A DNA stretch of 64,000 nucleotides from Alkalitalea saponilacus (GTDB taxonomy: Bacteria; Bacteroidota; Bacteroidia; Bacteroidales; Marinilabiliaceae): assembly GCF_900168165.1 (NCBI RefSeq), contig NZ_FUYV01000002.1:303628-367627 (forward strand). The letters run 5' to 3'. The notes beneath the pieces were generated by a model. That model was not told where the DNA came from. It saw only the letters and a list, made by a program, of their open reading frames with translations, and made no database searches. The position numbers were made by a program, and so were the translations under genes. Shown in pieces: positions 54,156-63,693 of the stretch. Numbering within the stretch: the first letter of the stretch is position 1; each line of letters opens with the position of its first letter.

Positions 54156-56105
54156 TTAAATTCTTTTTAATACTATATTCTCATTGCCTTTTTTTACGAT
54201 TTCAGAATAGTAGGCTTTTAATCTTCCATAATCTCTCGCAGAATAAATGGCATGTTTAAACCAATATGAAAAAGAAACAACTAAGTCATCACCATTTTTA
54301 TTTATATTATAGCTTATCTCAAAAAGATCATTGCTAAAATTCAAGTTGTCCGGCAATACTTCTATCTCATAACCTTCAGGAATCTTTAATGTTGACTTAA
54401 AAGTGCGCTTAGCAGTGTATACCATATCAATTGGATACGTCCTCTGATCCTGTTTTAAAGGGTTATCATTCATGACATAGCCAACAAAAGGTGAAATCAT
54501 AACTCTGTCCTGTAAATCATCTGTTACAGCAAGAAATGAAAACCTGAGTTTCCAAGGCTGATCAATCGCCCACTGATTTTCTACTTCTATTGACGATTCA
54601 TCAATTTCAAATTGGGAATTTTTCAATTGGCTCAATAAGTTGTTCTTGTCATCGCCATAATTAACCCGGTAATAAACCGCGTCAAACTCCGTCGCTGTTT
54701 TAGATGCATCGACGCTTAATCCAGACTCACTCAGAGACATATTGAAGACCAATGCTTTTTCCGAAGGCTTTTCAAATATCAGATCCACCCACTCTTCCTT
54801 GTCGGTATTTATTTTCAACCCTTTAAAATTGATACATTTTAAAGGGATGCGGTTATTTGGAACCATTCGGGAAGTTGCATCAGAAAGAATTGTTTCGCCA
54901 TCAACGTTTGCAGAAATGATCACATAATTAAAGAAATGACTAAATGGATAATCATAATAGACCAATCCATGATCCCGTGTGCTGATTATTACAGGGTCTG
55001 CCTCAATCCCAACAGCTCTTAAAGCGCCGACTGCAAACAAATTAATATCTGCGCAGGATCCATGTCCGTCTCTAATTAAGTTCCGGGGAGTTTTTGTTGC
55101 AAACTTTCCATGAAAATTATTCCACCTAAAATGCTGTTTAACCTGATTCATTACATATTCAAAACGATCCTTCTCTGGCTTTTCAGAAACCGATTTTACA
55201 TCCAAAATGCGCGAAGCGTCGCGCCTTGATCGATTTACATAGCGACCAAAATCAGGATGTTTCGACAAATCACTAATCATATCTGGCCATGTTGTTACTA
55301 TCTGTTCTATTCGACCCGTTGGATAAATGATTTTTGATAGCTGAAAATTAATTTTTATAATATAATCATTGATGGACGAGATGAATTCTTCATCATTAAA
55401 TGGAGGGAGATCTTTCATGACAAAATTATGAACCATGTCATTGTACTCTATTCCGGATAACTTTCTCTTGAATCTTCTGTCGACTCTTGATCTTGAGCTA
55501 TGGAAGCTTCTGGCTCCCTGAAGAATGTACTGATACTCATAAAAAGGAACCGCTCTTAGTTCATATTCGCTGTACCTGACAGGTATCCTCCACTGAAATT
55601 CCCAATCCTTTAATCTGAATACATTTGGAGTCCGAACAATATATTTGTATTCAATTATTGACCCCACCCTAACATCCTGCAAAGCAAATTTTCTCTGACC
55701 CCAGTATTCATTTATTTCTTCATCAAAAATATTGGAGTCATCGATGGAAGACCGATTTATTAGATTATTGGTCAGATTGTATGTATTTCCAGAGATCTCA
55801 GAAACCCTCTCATTTGCAGAGCCCCCCTGATAATAGGGGATTTGAACATTTGCCCATTTAACTCCAGCTTCTGAGAGTATTTGAATACGGGTAACACGCT
55901 CAAATTCCACTTCAAAACCGGTTGAAGTCTGTACAAAAATTGATTTCCCAATATCGAAAAGCACCACTGCATCGGCATCTTCATCTTCACTTACAGTGTT
56001 AAAATCAGCAATGGTAATTGATCCGTAAGTTCCTGGTGATCCAACTGAGAGTAAATCAGATGCAAAACATGAATAAAAGAAAAGAACCAGAAGAAATAGT
56101 TTCAT
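54156..56105 (-). CDS. DUF3857/transglutaminase-like protein (first paralogue)
   Basis: A 649-residue exported protein with a signal peptide (~1-20, LFLLVLFFYSCFA). The N-terminal DUF3857 beta domain contains FEVEFERVTRIQILSEAGVKWANVQIPYYQG. A transglutaminase-like cysteine-peptidase core carries Cys in HGSCADINLF (~345), His in FSHFFNYVI and Asp in LSDATSR, so the triad looks intact. The C-terminal DUF2569-like beta domain ends in VSYWFKH. Such proteins are abundant in Bacteroidota; the substrate is unknown, with periplasmic protein crosslinking or cleavage inferred. A paralogue follows upstream on the same strand with a 169-bp gap. Confidence 0.82.
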   Translation of the reverse strand: MKLFLLVLFFYSCFASDLLSVGSPGTYGSITIADFNTVSEDEDADAVVLFDIGKSIFVQTSTGFEVEFERVTRIQILSEAGVKWANVQIPYYQGGSANERVSEISGNTYNLTNNLINRSSIDDSNIFDEEINEYWGQRKFALQDVRVGSIIEYKYIVRTPNVFRLKDWEFQWRIPVRYSEYELRAVPFYEYQYILQGARSFHSSRSRVDRRFKRKLSGIEYNDMVHNFVMKDLPPFNDEEFISSINDYIIKINFQLSKIIYPTGRIEQIVTTWPDMISDLSKHPDFGRYVNRSRRDASRILDVKSVSEKPEKDRFEYVMNQVKQHFRWNNFHGKFATKTPRNLIRDGHGSCADINLFAVGALRAVGIEADPVIISTRDHGLVYYDYPFSHFFNYVIISANVDGETILSDATSRMVPNNRIPLKCINFKGLKINTDKEEWVDLIFEKPSEKALVFNMSLSESGLSVDASKTATEFDAVYYRVNYGDDKNNLLSQLKNSQFEIDESSIEVENQWAIDQPWKLRFSFLAVTDDLQDRVMISPFVGYVMNDNPLKQDQRTYPIDMVYTAKRTFKSTLKIPEGYEIEVLPDNLNFSNDLFEISYNINKNGDDLVVSFSYWFKHAIYSARDYGRLKAYYSEIVKKGNENIVLKRI

Positions 56106-56274
56106 AATAGATTTAGTTTAGAGATTATTAAGGGTTTATTTTTTTAAAAACTATCTGACGATCAAAACACAATTCACTTCAATACCTTAAATGGATGTTT
56201 AAAATATAAGGGACTCCAGTATTTAAAAGCCCCTGATCAGTATAGCCTGACAATGACTTAAAGCTGTTTGAGAT

Positions 56275-58137
56275 CTATATATCTTTTGATTGATGAATGA
56301 TCATAGATCCATTAGACTCCATGCTTCGCACCTGCTGTGTGAATTCATACAAACCTATATAGTCTTCGGAAGTATACTCACCCTGATTAAGAAAAAACTC
56401 TTTTTCTACAGTAATTTTACCTTGATCATAGCTTGAAGCCCTTCTATAAAATCCAGCTTTATCCCTGATTACATACTCAGTATCTTCTTCGATAAAAATG
56501 TAACCTTCAGGCAGGTTGTATTCAAGAACATCTGAGTAATATATGGGAATATCCAATTTAACAGGCAATTTCCGTTCTTCAGAACTCACAAAAGCAGGAA
56601 TATTTAGAGGTAATATTCTAATCAACATTTTATCTTCACCAACTTTGACAAACGTATTTCTCGAAGAAGCCACCTGCTCAAAAGCAACCTCGTGATTAAA
56701 AAAGTCTGGCTCTTTTAATTCAAAACCAATAACATCAAATCCCTTGATTAAAAACTCATTCCGCAAAAACTGATCTCTGGTATTGCGCTGCATGAATCTT
56801 TCAACCATGTATAATGTTTCAAACTCAGCTCCTCTATATACTGTAGTAATGCGAACACTTGAGTTAGAATTGGACGGTGAAGAGAAACTGAATAATCGCT
56901 CTCTTTTTACATCAGTTTTTTTAAATGCAGGAACATCGACAAAACGGCTATTGTTATTGTCTATCAATAAAGCTTCTCTATTCTGGTTAAAAGTACCGGG
57001 ATAATTAAACGGCCCTTTACTTGTACAATCCAACCATATGGTATCACCGTCTAAAAAAACACCTAATATAGCATGATTAAACTGTGTTGCCGGGAACTCC
57101 TTGTTTATAGGTCGTACCCTCCTATCTCCTGCCCATATTAAAGTGTAATAAGAAGAAACTCCAACATGCTCCAAAACTGCTTTAAAATAGTTGGTTAATG
57201 CTTTACAATCACCATATCTGTTTCGCGCAACATAAGATGCAGGGTAAGGATTTAACCCGCCAGTTTCAATCGAAACGTTTACATATCTCGTAGTGTTTTG
57301 AAGATACTGATATAGAATCTTAGTTTTTTCCCTTTGGCAAATAACTTCCGAAACCAATGAATTAATTTTCAACTTTTCTGCAAGAGGCAAATCTGACTTA
57401 CCTTCTAATAGAGAGTATTGCCAATTCCCAAATTCGACCCAACTTGTTTGAGATCCGCTTTTAGCATATCTAAAGTGCAACGGAACAACATCCACAGAAG
57501 GCAGAAACTGATGAAGCGATGGAGAAAAATTTTCAGGAACAATAAGATCGTCATAAGAGGTCTCCCAGCGATGGGACACCCTGGCCTCTGATTCTTCGAA
57601 AGAATACTGATCAATAAATTGCTTATGAATATTTATTTCGAATGATGCGGGAATATCCACTTCAAGAGTTGCATGCCGGGTAGGTACATCTAGATTTAAA
57701 ACTGGCGTCCAACTGGCTAAATATACAAACTCGCGCTGCCGCATTTGAAAGCTGTAAACTAACGTGTAAGGATATTCATTATGACTTAGGGTGAAGTACT
57801 TTTCCTTACGATCCCGATAAAATGACATTCCAGAGATTGTGCTTCTCTCTTTGATGTCACGTCTGCTAAGTTTTTTCACCTTATTTCCGTTGGCATCCAA
57901 AATAAAAGCCTCAATATTTGAGACTCTGTTCATAGTCGAAAAAGGAATGACCACATCAGAATGCCTCTCTCCTCCTCTATTGTTGATTTTAATCTCAAAC
58001 TGATTCTTCGTAAATAACCTCCCGCTGTTAATCGAAACTGAAGTATTTAATGACATCAACTCTGCATCATGCGATTGCCCCTTTAAAATAGCTGGAAATA
58101 AAAAAAGAAGATAGGATAGAATTAGTATATTTTTCAT
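56275..58137 (-). CDS. DUF3857/transglutaminase-like protein (second paralogue)
   Basis: A 620-residue exported protein from ATG 58137 (signal peptide ILSYLLFLFPAILKGQ). It has the same layout as its neighbour: DUF3857 domain, then a transglutaminase core with Cys in YGDCKALTNYF (~320), His in TQFNHAILG and Asp in WLDCTSKGPF, then a C-terminal beta domain. The overall identity to the first paralogue is low, so the duplication is old. The two probably act in related envelope processes. A perfect 10-bp inverted repeat lies ~100 bp upstream. Confidence 0.82.
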   Translation of the reverse strand: MKNILILSYLLFLFPAILKGQSHDAELMSLNTSVSINSGRLFTKNQFEIKINNRGGERHSDVVIPFSTMNRVSNIEAFILDANGNKVKKLSRRDIKERSTISGMSFYRDRKEKYFTLSHNEYPYTLVYSFQMRQREFVYLASWTPVLNLDVPTRHATLEVDIPASFEINIHKQFIDQYSFEESEARVSHRWETSYDDLIVPENFSPSLHQFLPSVDVVPLHFRYAKSGSQTSWVEFGNWQYSLLEGKSDLPLAEKLKINSLVSEVICQREKTKILYQYLQNTTRYVNVSIETGGLNPYPASYVARNRYGDCKALTNYFKAVLEHVGVSSYYTLIWAGDRRVRPINKEFPATQFNHAILGVFLDGDTIWLDCTSKGPFNYPGTFNQNREALLIDNNNSRFVDVPAFKKTDVKRERLFSFSSPSNSNSSVRITTVYRGAEFETLYMVERFMQRNTRDQFLRNEFLIKGFDVIGFELKEPDFFNHEVAFEQVASSRNTFVKVGEDKMLIRILPLNIPAFVSSEERKLPVKLDIPIYYSDVLEYNLPEGYIFIEEDTEYVIRDKAGFYRRASSYDQGKITVEKEFFLNQGEYTSEDYIGLYEFTQQVRSMESNGSMIIHQSKDI

Positions 58138-58228
58138 AAATATGACCAAAAACAGTGTTAATCAAAAGGAAATATTCATTACACAAAAGAGAGTCTATAA
58201 TGGTTATACAATTATAAATAAAATATTT

Positions 58229-58250
58229 TAAACAAATACATATTTGTTTA
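58229..58250. promoter_or_regulatory. Perfect 10-bp inverted repeat upstream of the second DUF3857 gene
   Basis: TAAACAAATA and TATTTGTTTA around CA, ~95 bp ahead of the minus-strand start at 58137. Symmetric and in a promoter-proximal position; AT-rich, so chance cannot be excluded. Confidence 0.4.
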
Positions 58251-58389
58251 ATATCCAATCGATAATTGAATTTAATCCAAACAAACGAAATATTTAGATT
58301 CATCTGATGTCCGAAAAAGAAGAATTATCAAAAAACTTGAGTTTAGAATCCTCTCTTCGTTCGGAATATCAAATACTTAAATTTTAATT

Positions 58390-58482
58390 GAATGGGGTTA
58401 GTAACGACAAAGCCGTTGCGACCCCCATTCAAAGCAAAAAACCACGAAAGCCTTGTCATTTCGACCAAAGGGAGAAATCTCG
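58390..58482. repeat. REP-like hairpin followed by the TTTCGACC..GGGAGAAATCTC word
   Basis: Outer arms GAATGGGG (58390-58397) and CCCCATTC (58423-58430) with AACG/CGTT pairing inside. About 22 bp later comes TTGTCATTTCGACC and GGGAGAAATCTCG. From memory, close variants of the second word occur as dispersed intergenic repeats in many Bacteroidota genomes. It is non-coding; possibly mobilised by a REP-associated transposase encoded elsewhere. Confidence 0.6.
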
Positions 58483-58655
58483 AAAATTATACCGGACAAC
58501 AATAATCTGGTTTATCAAAAAAGCTGAGATTGAATTAATTTATCAAACTACCATGCTTATTGGAGATTCTTTCAATTATAAATAGCATAGCTATTTAAAC
58601 CATAAGCTACAATGATATAAAAATCAATACAGAGCTGCTGACAATTAGTAATATA

Positions 58656-58687
58656 TTTGGAAAATTAACTATTCATCATTACATTTG
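58656..58687 (+). promoter_or_regulatory. Promoter of the rimP-nusA-infB operon
   Basis: TTTG (58656-58659), 20-base spacer, TACATTTG (58680-58687): exact consensus match. The leader to ATG 58754 is ~60 nt and includes a hairpin. Confidence 0.65.
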
Positions 58688-58712
58688 TGCCGAATTTAGG
58701 ACTGAAAGGAAC

Positions 58713-58740
58713 TAGGGGACTTATCGTCCCCTATTTTATT
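58713..58740 (+). terminator. Terminator-like hairpin in the rimP leader
   Basis: TAGGGGAC and GTCCCCTA around TTATC, then TTTTATT. It lies between promoter and start codon, so it would act as an attenuator and not as an end-of-operon terminator. Function inferred from form and position. Confidence 0.6.
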
Positions 58741-58753
58741 ACTATAATAAATT

Positions 58754-59221
58754 ATGATTTCAAACGAAAAAATAACAGAAATAATCCGGGAAAAAGTAGA
58801 AGCCGATGGCTTTTACATCGTGGATGTTGTTGTTAAATCCGGGAACCGGATTCAAATTGAAATCGACAGTGAACAGGGAGTGCCCATTGAATATTGTGTG
58901 TCATTATCGCGTTTGATTGAGCAATCTCTGGATCGGGAATCAGAAGATTTTGAACTGGAGGTTTCATCCCCCGGAATTGGACAACCATTGAAAATCCTTC
59001 GCCAGTACCTGAAAATTATTGGCAAGGAGATAGAAGTGCTGACCACCGATGGTCTTAAGATCGCAGGAGTTTTGAGTCAGGCAGACGAAAACGGTTTTCA
59101 ATTAAAAGAAGAAAAAATGGTTAAACCTGAAGGAAAAAAGCGTAAAGAGTTGCAGGTTATAGATCATGCTTTTAATTTTGAAGACGTTAAATCAGTGAAA
59201 GAGGTAATAAAGTTTAAATAA
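58754..59221 (+). CDS. rimP: Ribosome maturation factor RimP
   Basis: Assists 30S subunit maturation. The 155-residue product shows VEADGFYIVDVVVKSGNRIQIEIDSEQGVPIEYCVSLSR (N-terminal domain), DFELEVSSPGIGQPLKILRQY and a C-terminal SH3-like domain that is a little degenerate. It is the first gene of the rimP-nusA-infB operon; nusA begins 18 bp later. Confidence 0.93.
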   Translation: MISNEKITEIIREKVEADGFYIVDVVVKSGNRIQIEIDSEQGVPIEYCVSLSRLIEQSLDRESEDFELEVSSPGIGQPLKILRQYLKIIGKEIEVLTTDGLKIAGVLSQADENGFQLKEEKMVKPEGKKRKELQVIDHAFNFEDVKSVKEVIKFK

Positions 59222-59239
59222 GAATATAGATAGCTGGCA

Positions 59240-60481
59240 ATGGAAAATATCAATCTCATCGATACTTTTTCGGAATTTAAGGAACTTAAGAGCATAGACC
59301 GTGTTACACTGATCCGTGTTCTGGAAGATTCCTTCCGCAGTGTTTTAATAAAACTGTTTGGAACCGACGAAAACTTTGACGTAATTATCAATACCGACAA
59401 GGGAGATTTCGAAATATGGCGGAATCGTGAGGTTGTTGCTGATGATGAACTGACTGACAGCAATCTCCAGATCTCTCTGACAGAGGCAAAAAAGATTGAT
59501 GAAGACTATGAAGTAGGTGAAGAAGTTACCGATGAAGTTAAGTTCATTGATTTTGGTCGCAGAGCCATCTTAACGCTCAGACAAAACCTCTCCACCAGAA
59601 TCATGGAGCTGCAGAAAGATGCCATCTATAATAAATACAAGGAAAAGATCGGGGAAATCATAACAGGGGAAGTTTACCAAATTTGGAAACGTGAAATTCT
59701 GGTTCTGGACGACGAAGGAAATGAACTCATTTTACCTAAATTAGAACAGATCCCATCAGACTTCTACCGTAAGGGAGATTCCATCAGAGCTGTAGTTGTG
59801 AGAGTTGAAATACGCAACAACAATCCGCTCATCATCATATCCCGAACGGCAGAAGCATTCCTTGAAAGATTGTTTGAACTTGAAGTACCCGAAATACACG
59901 ACGGACTAATAACCATCAAGAAAATTGTGCGTCAGCCGGGAGAAAGAGCAAAAGTGGCCGTTGAATCCTACGATGATCGCATCGACCCTGTTGGAGCATG
60001 TGTGGGAATGAAAGGTTCAAGAATTCATGGAATCGTTCGTGAGTTGCGAAACGAGAACATTGACGTAATAAATTATACAACCAATACACAGCTGTTTATA
60101 CAGCGTGCTCTGAATCCCGCAAAGATTTCGAGCATCAAATTATTTGAAGACACCAAACGAGCACAGGTTTATCTTAAGCCTGAAGAAGTTTCTCTGGCCA
60201 TTGGAAAAGGTGGCCTCAACATCCGTCTGGCCAGCCAGTTATGCGGCTACGAACTGGATGTGTATCGTGAAACAGAAGGCGAAGAAGAAGAGGAAGATGT
60301 ATCATTGGATGAATTCGCCGATGAAATTGAAGACTGGATTCTGGAAGCACTCAAATCCATTGGGTGCGACACAGCAAAATCTGTTCTTGATTTGACAGTT
60401 GAAGATTTAGCTAAACGAACCGACCTGGAGGAAGAAACCATCAGGGATGTTGTAAGCATATTAAAATCTGAATTTGAATAA
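59240..60481 (+). CDS. nusA: Transcription termination/antitermination factor NusA
   Basis: Binds RNA polymerase and nascent RNA to control pausing and termination. The 413-residue product has an N-terminal polymerase-binding domain (~1-125), an S1 domain (~130-200, ITGEVYQIWKREILV), and KH1 and KH2 (PVGACVGMKGSRIHGIVREL ~250; SLAIGKGGLNIRLASQL ~320). A helix-hairpin-helix tail (SVLDLTVEDLAKRTDLEEETI) replaces the longer acidic repeats of E. coli NusA. infB follows after 76 bp. Confidence 0.96.
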   Translation: MENINLIDTFSEFKELKSIDRVTLIRVLEDSFRSVLIKLFGTDENFDVIINTDKGDFEIWRNREVVADDELTDSNLQISLTEAKKIDEDYEVGEEVTDEVKFIDFGRRAILTLRQNLSTRIMELQKDAIYNKYKEKIGEIITGEVYQIWKREILVLDDEGNELILPKLEQIPSDFYRKGDSIRAVVVRVEIRNNNPLIIISRTAEAFLERLFELEVPEIHDGLITIKKIVRQPGERAKVAVESYDDRIDPVGACVGMKGSRIHGIVRELRNENIDVINYTTNTQLFIQRALNPAKISSIKLFEDTKRAQVYLKPEEVSLAIGKGGLNIRLASQLCGYELDVYRETEGEEEEEDVSLDEFADEIEDWILEALKSIGCDTAKSVLDLTVEDLAKRTDLEEETIRDVVSILKSEFE

Positions 60482-60557
60482 TTCACTTATCTTTGTCAAA
60501 AATAACAGATTAACCAAAATCCTTTTATCACCAGAAATTTAACTGAAAGTTCCTTTT

Positions 60558-63527
60558 ATGGCAGTTGGACAAAGACTCAGCAAAGTAGCAAAAGAATTGA
60601 ACGTTGGTACAAGTACCATCGTTGACTTCCTTCAAAAGAAGGGGGTTGAAATTGATGTGAATCCAAACACCAAAGTTTCACCAGAAATATTTGAACTTCT
60701 TAAAAACGAGTTCAAGCAGGATTTGAGCGTAAAAAAAGCTTCAGAAGAGTTAATCGAACGCAAACTGAAAGAGAAAAAAGAGACCATCTCTATTGATAAG
60801 GTAAAGAAAGACGAAGAGATTTCTGATGAGGAGGATGACGATATAGAAGAAGTGCTTAAGCCACAGGTGAGAAAAAATGTGGATGTGAAGGTTGTCGGGA
60901 AGATAGATCTTGAAAAGAAACCCGCACCGAAACCACAGGAAAAACCAGTTCCGCCAAAAGAAGAGCCCAAACCTGTTGCAGAAAAGCCAACTCCAAAGAA
61001 AGAAGAGGCTCCGAAGCCAAAAGAAACTTCAAAACCGGAACCTGAACACATACCTGTTTCAGTTAAAAAACCAGTTGAAGAACCCCGGGTTGTTGGAAAA
61101 ATCGATCTTGATAAAAAACCTAAAGCCAAAGAAGCTGAGCGTAAAAAAGAGGAGAAGCCAAAAGAGCAGGCACAACCGGTAAAAGAAGAGAGACCGGCCA
61201 CAGATATTAAAAAAGAGGTTCCTGTAAAAGCCGAACAACCGGCAAAAGAAATCAAAGTGGAAACTCCTGCACCGAAACAAGAAGAACCAAAAGCAAAAGC
61301 TACATCACAAGAGAGCAAAGATTCAGACTTTGTTCCAACCAAAATAAAAAAGCTGACAGGGCCTACCGTTGTTGGAAAAATTGAACTTCCTAAAGACACT
61401 CGTAACGGAGATAATCGTGACGATAAGAAAGGCCGCAAAAAGAAAAGGAAGCGAATTAAGAAGGAGAAAGAACGCGTAAACATCAACGCAGCCGGCGAAA
61501 AAACGACAGGGGGACAAGGTCCAAAAACAGGCACCCCACAACAACAGGGGGATAAATCAGCCGAACGAAAAGCGGCAGCCCGCAAAAAGGCACCAAAAGT
61601 TAAAAAACGCCCTGCTCGTCCTGAAGTGAGTGAAGAGGATGTTGCAAAACAGATTAAAGATACCCTTGCGAGGTTAACCTCCAAAGGAAAATCTAAAGCT
61701 TCAAGACACAGACGTGATAAAAGAGACATGGCATCTCAACGTCATATGGCCGAACAGGAGCGAATGGACGAGGAAAAGAAAATTCTGAAAGTAACAGAAT
61801 TTGTAACTGCCAACGAACTGGCCAACATGATGGATGTGCAGGTTAACCAAATCATTGCATCATGTATGAGTCTTGGGTTGTTTGTATCCATCAACCAGAG
61901 ATTGGATGCAGAAACCATTGCACTGGTGGCCGAAGAGTTTGGCTATAAAGTTGAGTTTGTCAGCGTAGATTTGGCAGAAAGCATCTCAGAATATGAGGAT
62001 ACTCCGGAAGATCTGCAGGACAGGCCCGCTATTGTCACCGTAATGGGACACGTTGACCACGGTAAAACATCGCTTCTGGACTACATCCGCAAATCGGATG
62101 TCACAGCAGGTGAAGCCGGAGGTATTACTCAGCACATTGGAGCATACGGTGTAAAGCTGGATAGTGGCAAAAAAATCACATTTCTGGATACACCGGGTCA
62201 CGAGGCTTTTACCGCCATGCGTGCACGTGGAGCACAGGTTACAGATATCGCCATCATCATCATTGCCGCTAACGATAACGTGATGCCTCAAACCATTGAG
62301 GCCATCAACCACGCCTCAGCGGCAGGCGTACCCATCGTTTTTGCCATCAGTAAAATCGATGTTCCAGGTGCAAACCCCGACAAAGTGAGGGAATCACTCG
62401 CCAATATGAACTACCTGGTTGAGGACTGGGGTGGAAAATATCAGTGTCAGGAGGTTTCAGCCAAACACGGAACCAACGTAAAACAGTTATTGGAGAAAGT
62501 TCTTTTAGAAGCTGAGATGCTGGAACTTAAAGCCAATCCGGTTAAACCGGCCGTTGGATCGGTAATTGAATCAACACTAGATAAAGGACGTGGGTTTGTT
62601 GCAACACTTCTGGTTCAGGCAGGTACATTAAAAGTTGGAGACCTCATTCTTGCAGGAAGCTATTACGGTCACGTTAAAGCAATGTTCAACGAGCGAAATC
62701 AAAAAATTGAAGAGGCCGGTCCATCAGATCCGGTACTGATACTCGGTTTGAACGGAGCACCACAGGCAGGTGAGAAATTCAACGTAATGGAGAGCGAAAA
62801 AGAGACCAAAGACATTGCCACTAAACGTTTGCAACTGCAACGCGAGCAGGGAATGAGGGCTCAAAAGCACATCACACTCGACGAAATTGGACGACGCATT
62901 GCCATTGGTAACTTCCAGGAACTTAATCTGATTGTGAAAGGTGACGTGGATGGATCCATTGAGGCTTTATCTGATTCGCTTATCAAACTCTCAACCGAAG
63001 AGATTCAGGTGAATGTGATTCACAAGGCTGTGGGAGGAATTGCGGAATCAGACATCATGCTTGCCGCAGCATCCAATGCCATTGTCATCGGCTTCCAGGT
63101 ACGCCCATCACTTGCAGCCAGAAAAGTTGCCGAAAAGGAGCAAATCGACATACGTCTCTACTCCATCATATACGATGCCATTGAAGAGATTAAATCGGCC
63201 ATGGAAGGAATGCTTTCACCCGAAATTAAGGAGCAGATTACCTCCACCGTGGAAGTACGTGAAACTTTCAAAATCACAAAAGTGGGAACCGTTGCCGGTT
63301 GCATGGTGAAAGAGGGCAAAATAAGACGAAACTCAAAAATCCGGATTATTCGCGACGGTATTGTAATATACACCGGCGAACTGGGATCTCTCAAACGCTT
63401 TAAGGAAGATGCCAAAGAGGTGGCTTCAGGATTTGAGTGCGGATTAAATGTTCATAACTACAATGACATAAAAGTTGGAGACTTGATTGAATCTTACGAA
63501 GAGGTGGAGGTTTCAAGAAAACTGTAA
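60558..63527 (+). CDS. infB: Translation initiation factor IF-2
   Basis: The GTPase that places fMet-tRNA on the 30S subunit. 989 residues: an IF2_N helix ([20 protein letters not shown]) starts the protein. A long Lys/Pro/Glu-rich disordered arm (~75-400) contains three VVGKI(D/E)L copies (~112, ~178, ~271). A second IF2_N-like module follows at ~410-480. The G domain has GHVDHGKTS (~499), [16 protein letters not shown] (~543) and [11 protein letters not shown] (~597). Domains II-IV end at [14 protein letters not shown]. Complete; last gene before a strong terminator. Confidence 0.97.
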   Translation: MAVGQRLSKVAKELNVGTSTIVDFLQKKGVEIDVNPNTKVSPEIFELLKNEFKQDLSVKKASEELIERKLKEKKETISIDKVKKDEEISDEEDDDIEEVLKPQVRKNVDVKVVGKIDLEKKPAPKPQEKPVPPKEEPKPVAEKPTPKKEEAPKPKETSKPEPEHIPVSVKKPVEEPRVVGKIDLDKKPKAKEAERKKEEKPKEQAQPVKEERPATDIKKEVPVKAEQPAKEIKVETPAPKQEEPKAKATSQESKDSDFVPTKIKKLTGPTVVGKIELPKDTRNGDNRDDKKGRKKKRKRIKKEKERVNINAAGEKTTGGQGPKTGTPQQQGDKSAERKAAARKKAPKVKKRPARPEVSEEDVAKQIKDTLARLTSKGKSKASRHRRDKRDMASQRHMAEQERMDEEKKILKVTEFVTANELANMMDVQVNQIIASCMSLGLFVSINQRLDAETIALVAEEFGYKVEFVSVDLAESISEYEDTPEDLQDRPAIVTVMGHVDHGKTSLLDYIRKSDVTAGEAGGITQHIGAYGVKLDSGKKITFLDTPGHEAFTAMRARGAQVTDIAIIIIAANDNVMPQTIEAINHASAAGVPIVFAISKIDVPGANPDKVRESLANMNYLVEDWGGKYQCQEVSAKHGTNVKQLLEKVLLEAEMLELKANPVKPAVGSVIESTLDKGRGFVATLLVQAGTLKVGDLILAGSYYGHVKAMFNERNQKIEEAGPSDPVLILGLNGAPQAGEKFNVMESEKETKDIATKRLQLQREQGMRAQKHITLDEIGRRIAIGNFQELNLIVKGDVDGSIEALSDSLIKLSTEEIQVNVIHKAVGGIAESDIMLAAASNAIVIGFQVRPSLAARKVAEKEQIDIRLYSIIYDAIEEIKSAMEGMLSPEIKEQITSTVEVRETFKITKVGTVAGCMVKEGKIRRNSKIRIIRDGIVIYTGELGSLKRFKEDAKEVASGFECGLNVHNYNDIKVGDLIESYEEVEVSRKL

Positions 63528-63548
63528 GCCACATACCATTTCAGGACA

Positions 63549-63592
63549 AAAACACCAAAGGCTGTTCGTACGAACAGCCTTTGGTGTTTTTT
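63549..63592 (+). terminator. Terminator of the rimP-nusA-infB operon
   Basis: A 34-bp perfect palindrome (63553-63586) centred on GTTCGTACGAAC, closing in a T6 run, 21 bp past the infB stop. Confidence 0.88.
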
Positions 63593-63693
63593 ATGTCTTT
63601 AGTCCAAAAAATATCAACGCCAAAAAACCCACTATTTACGTAAACTGTCATTTTAATTTGAACTTTCCTGTTTTCCGGATAGGACACCCATTT

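Larger units (their letters stand above)
58138..58753. other. Large intergenic region upstream of rimP
   Basis: 616 bp without a convincing protein gene. In order: AT-rich 5' flank of the DUF3857 gene with an inverted repeat (58229-58250), a possible 26-codon frame (58307-58387), a hairpin-plus-consensus dispersed repeat (58390-58482), the rimP promoter (58656-58687) and a terminator-like hairpin (58713-58740). Confidence 0.6.

Noticed and set aside
60632..61729. 365-codon minus-strand frame
   Set aside because: Antisense to the Lys/Glu/Pro-rich arm of infB; its Ser/Phe/Gly-rich product is the expected mirror of AAA/GAA codons and has no domain.
63593..63693. Terminal inverted repeat of the IS at the window edge
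   Set aside because: No end could be assigned because the other end of the element is outside the window; any choice would be a guess.
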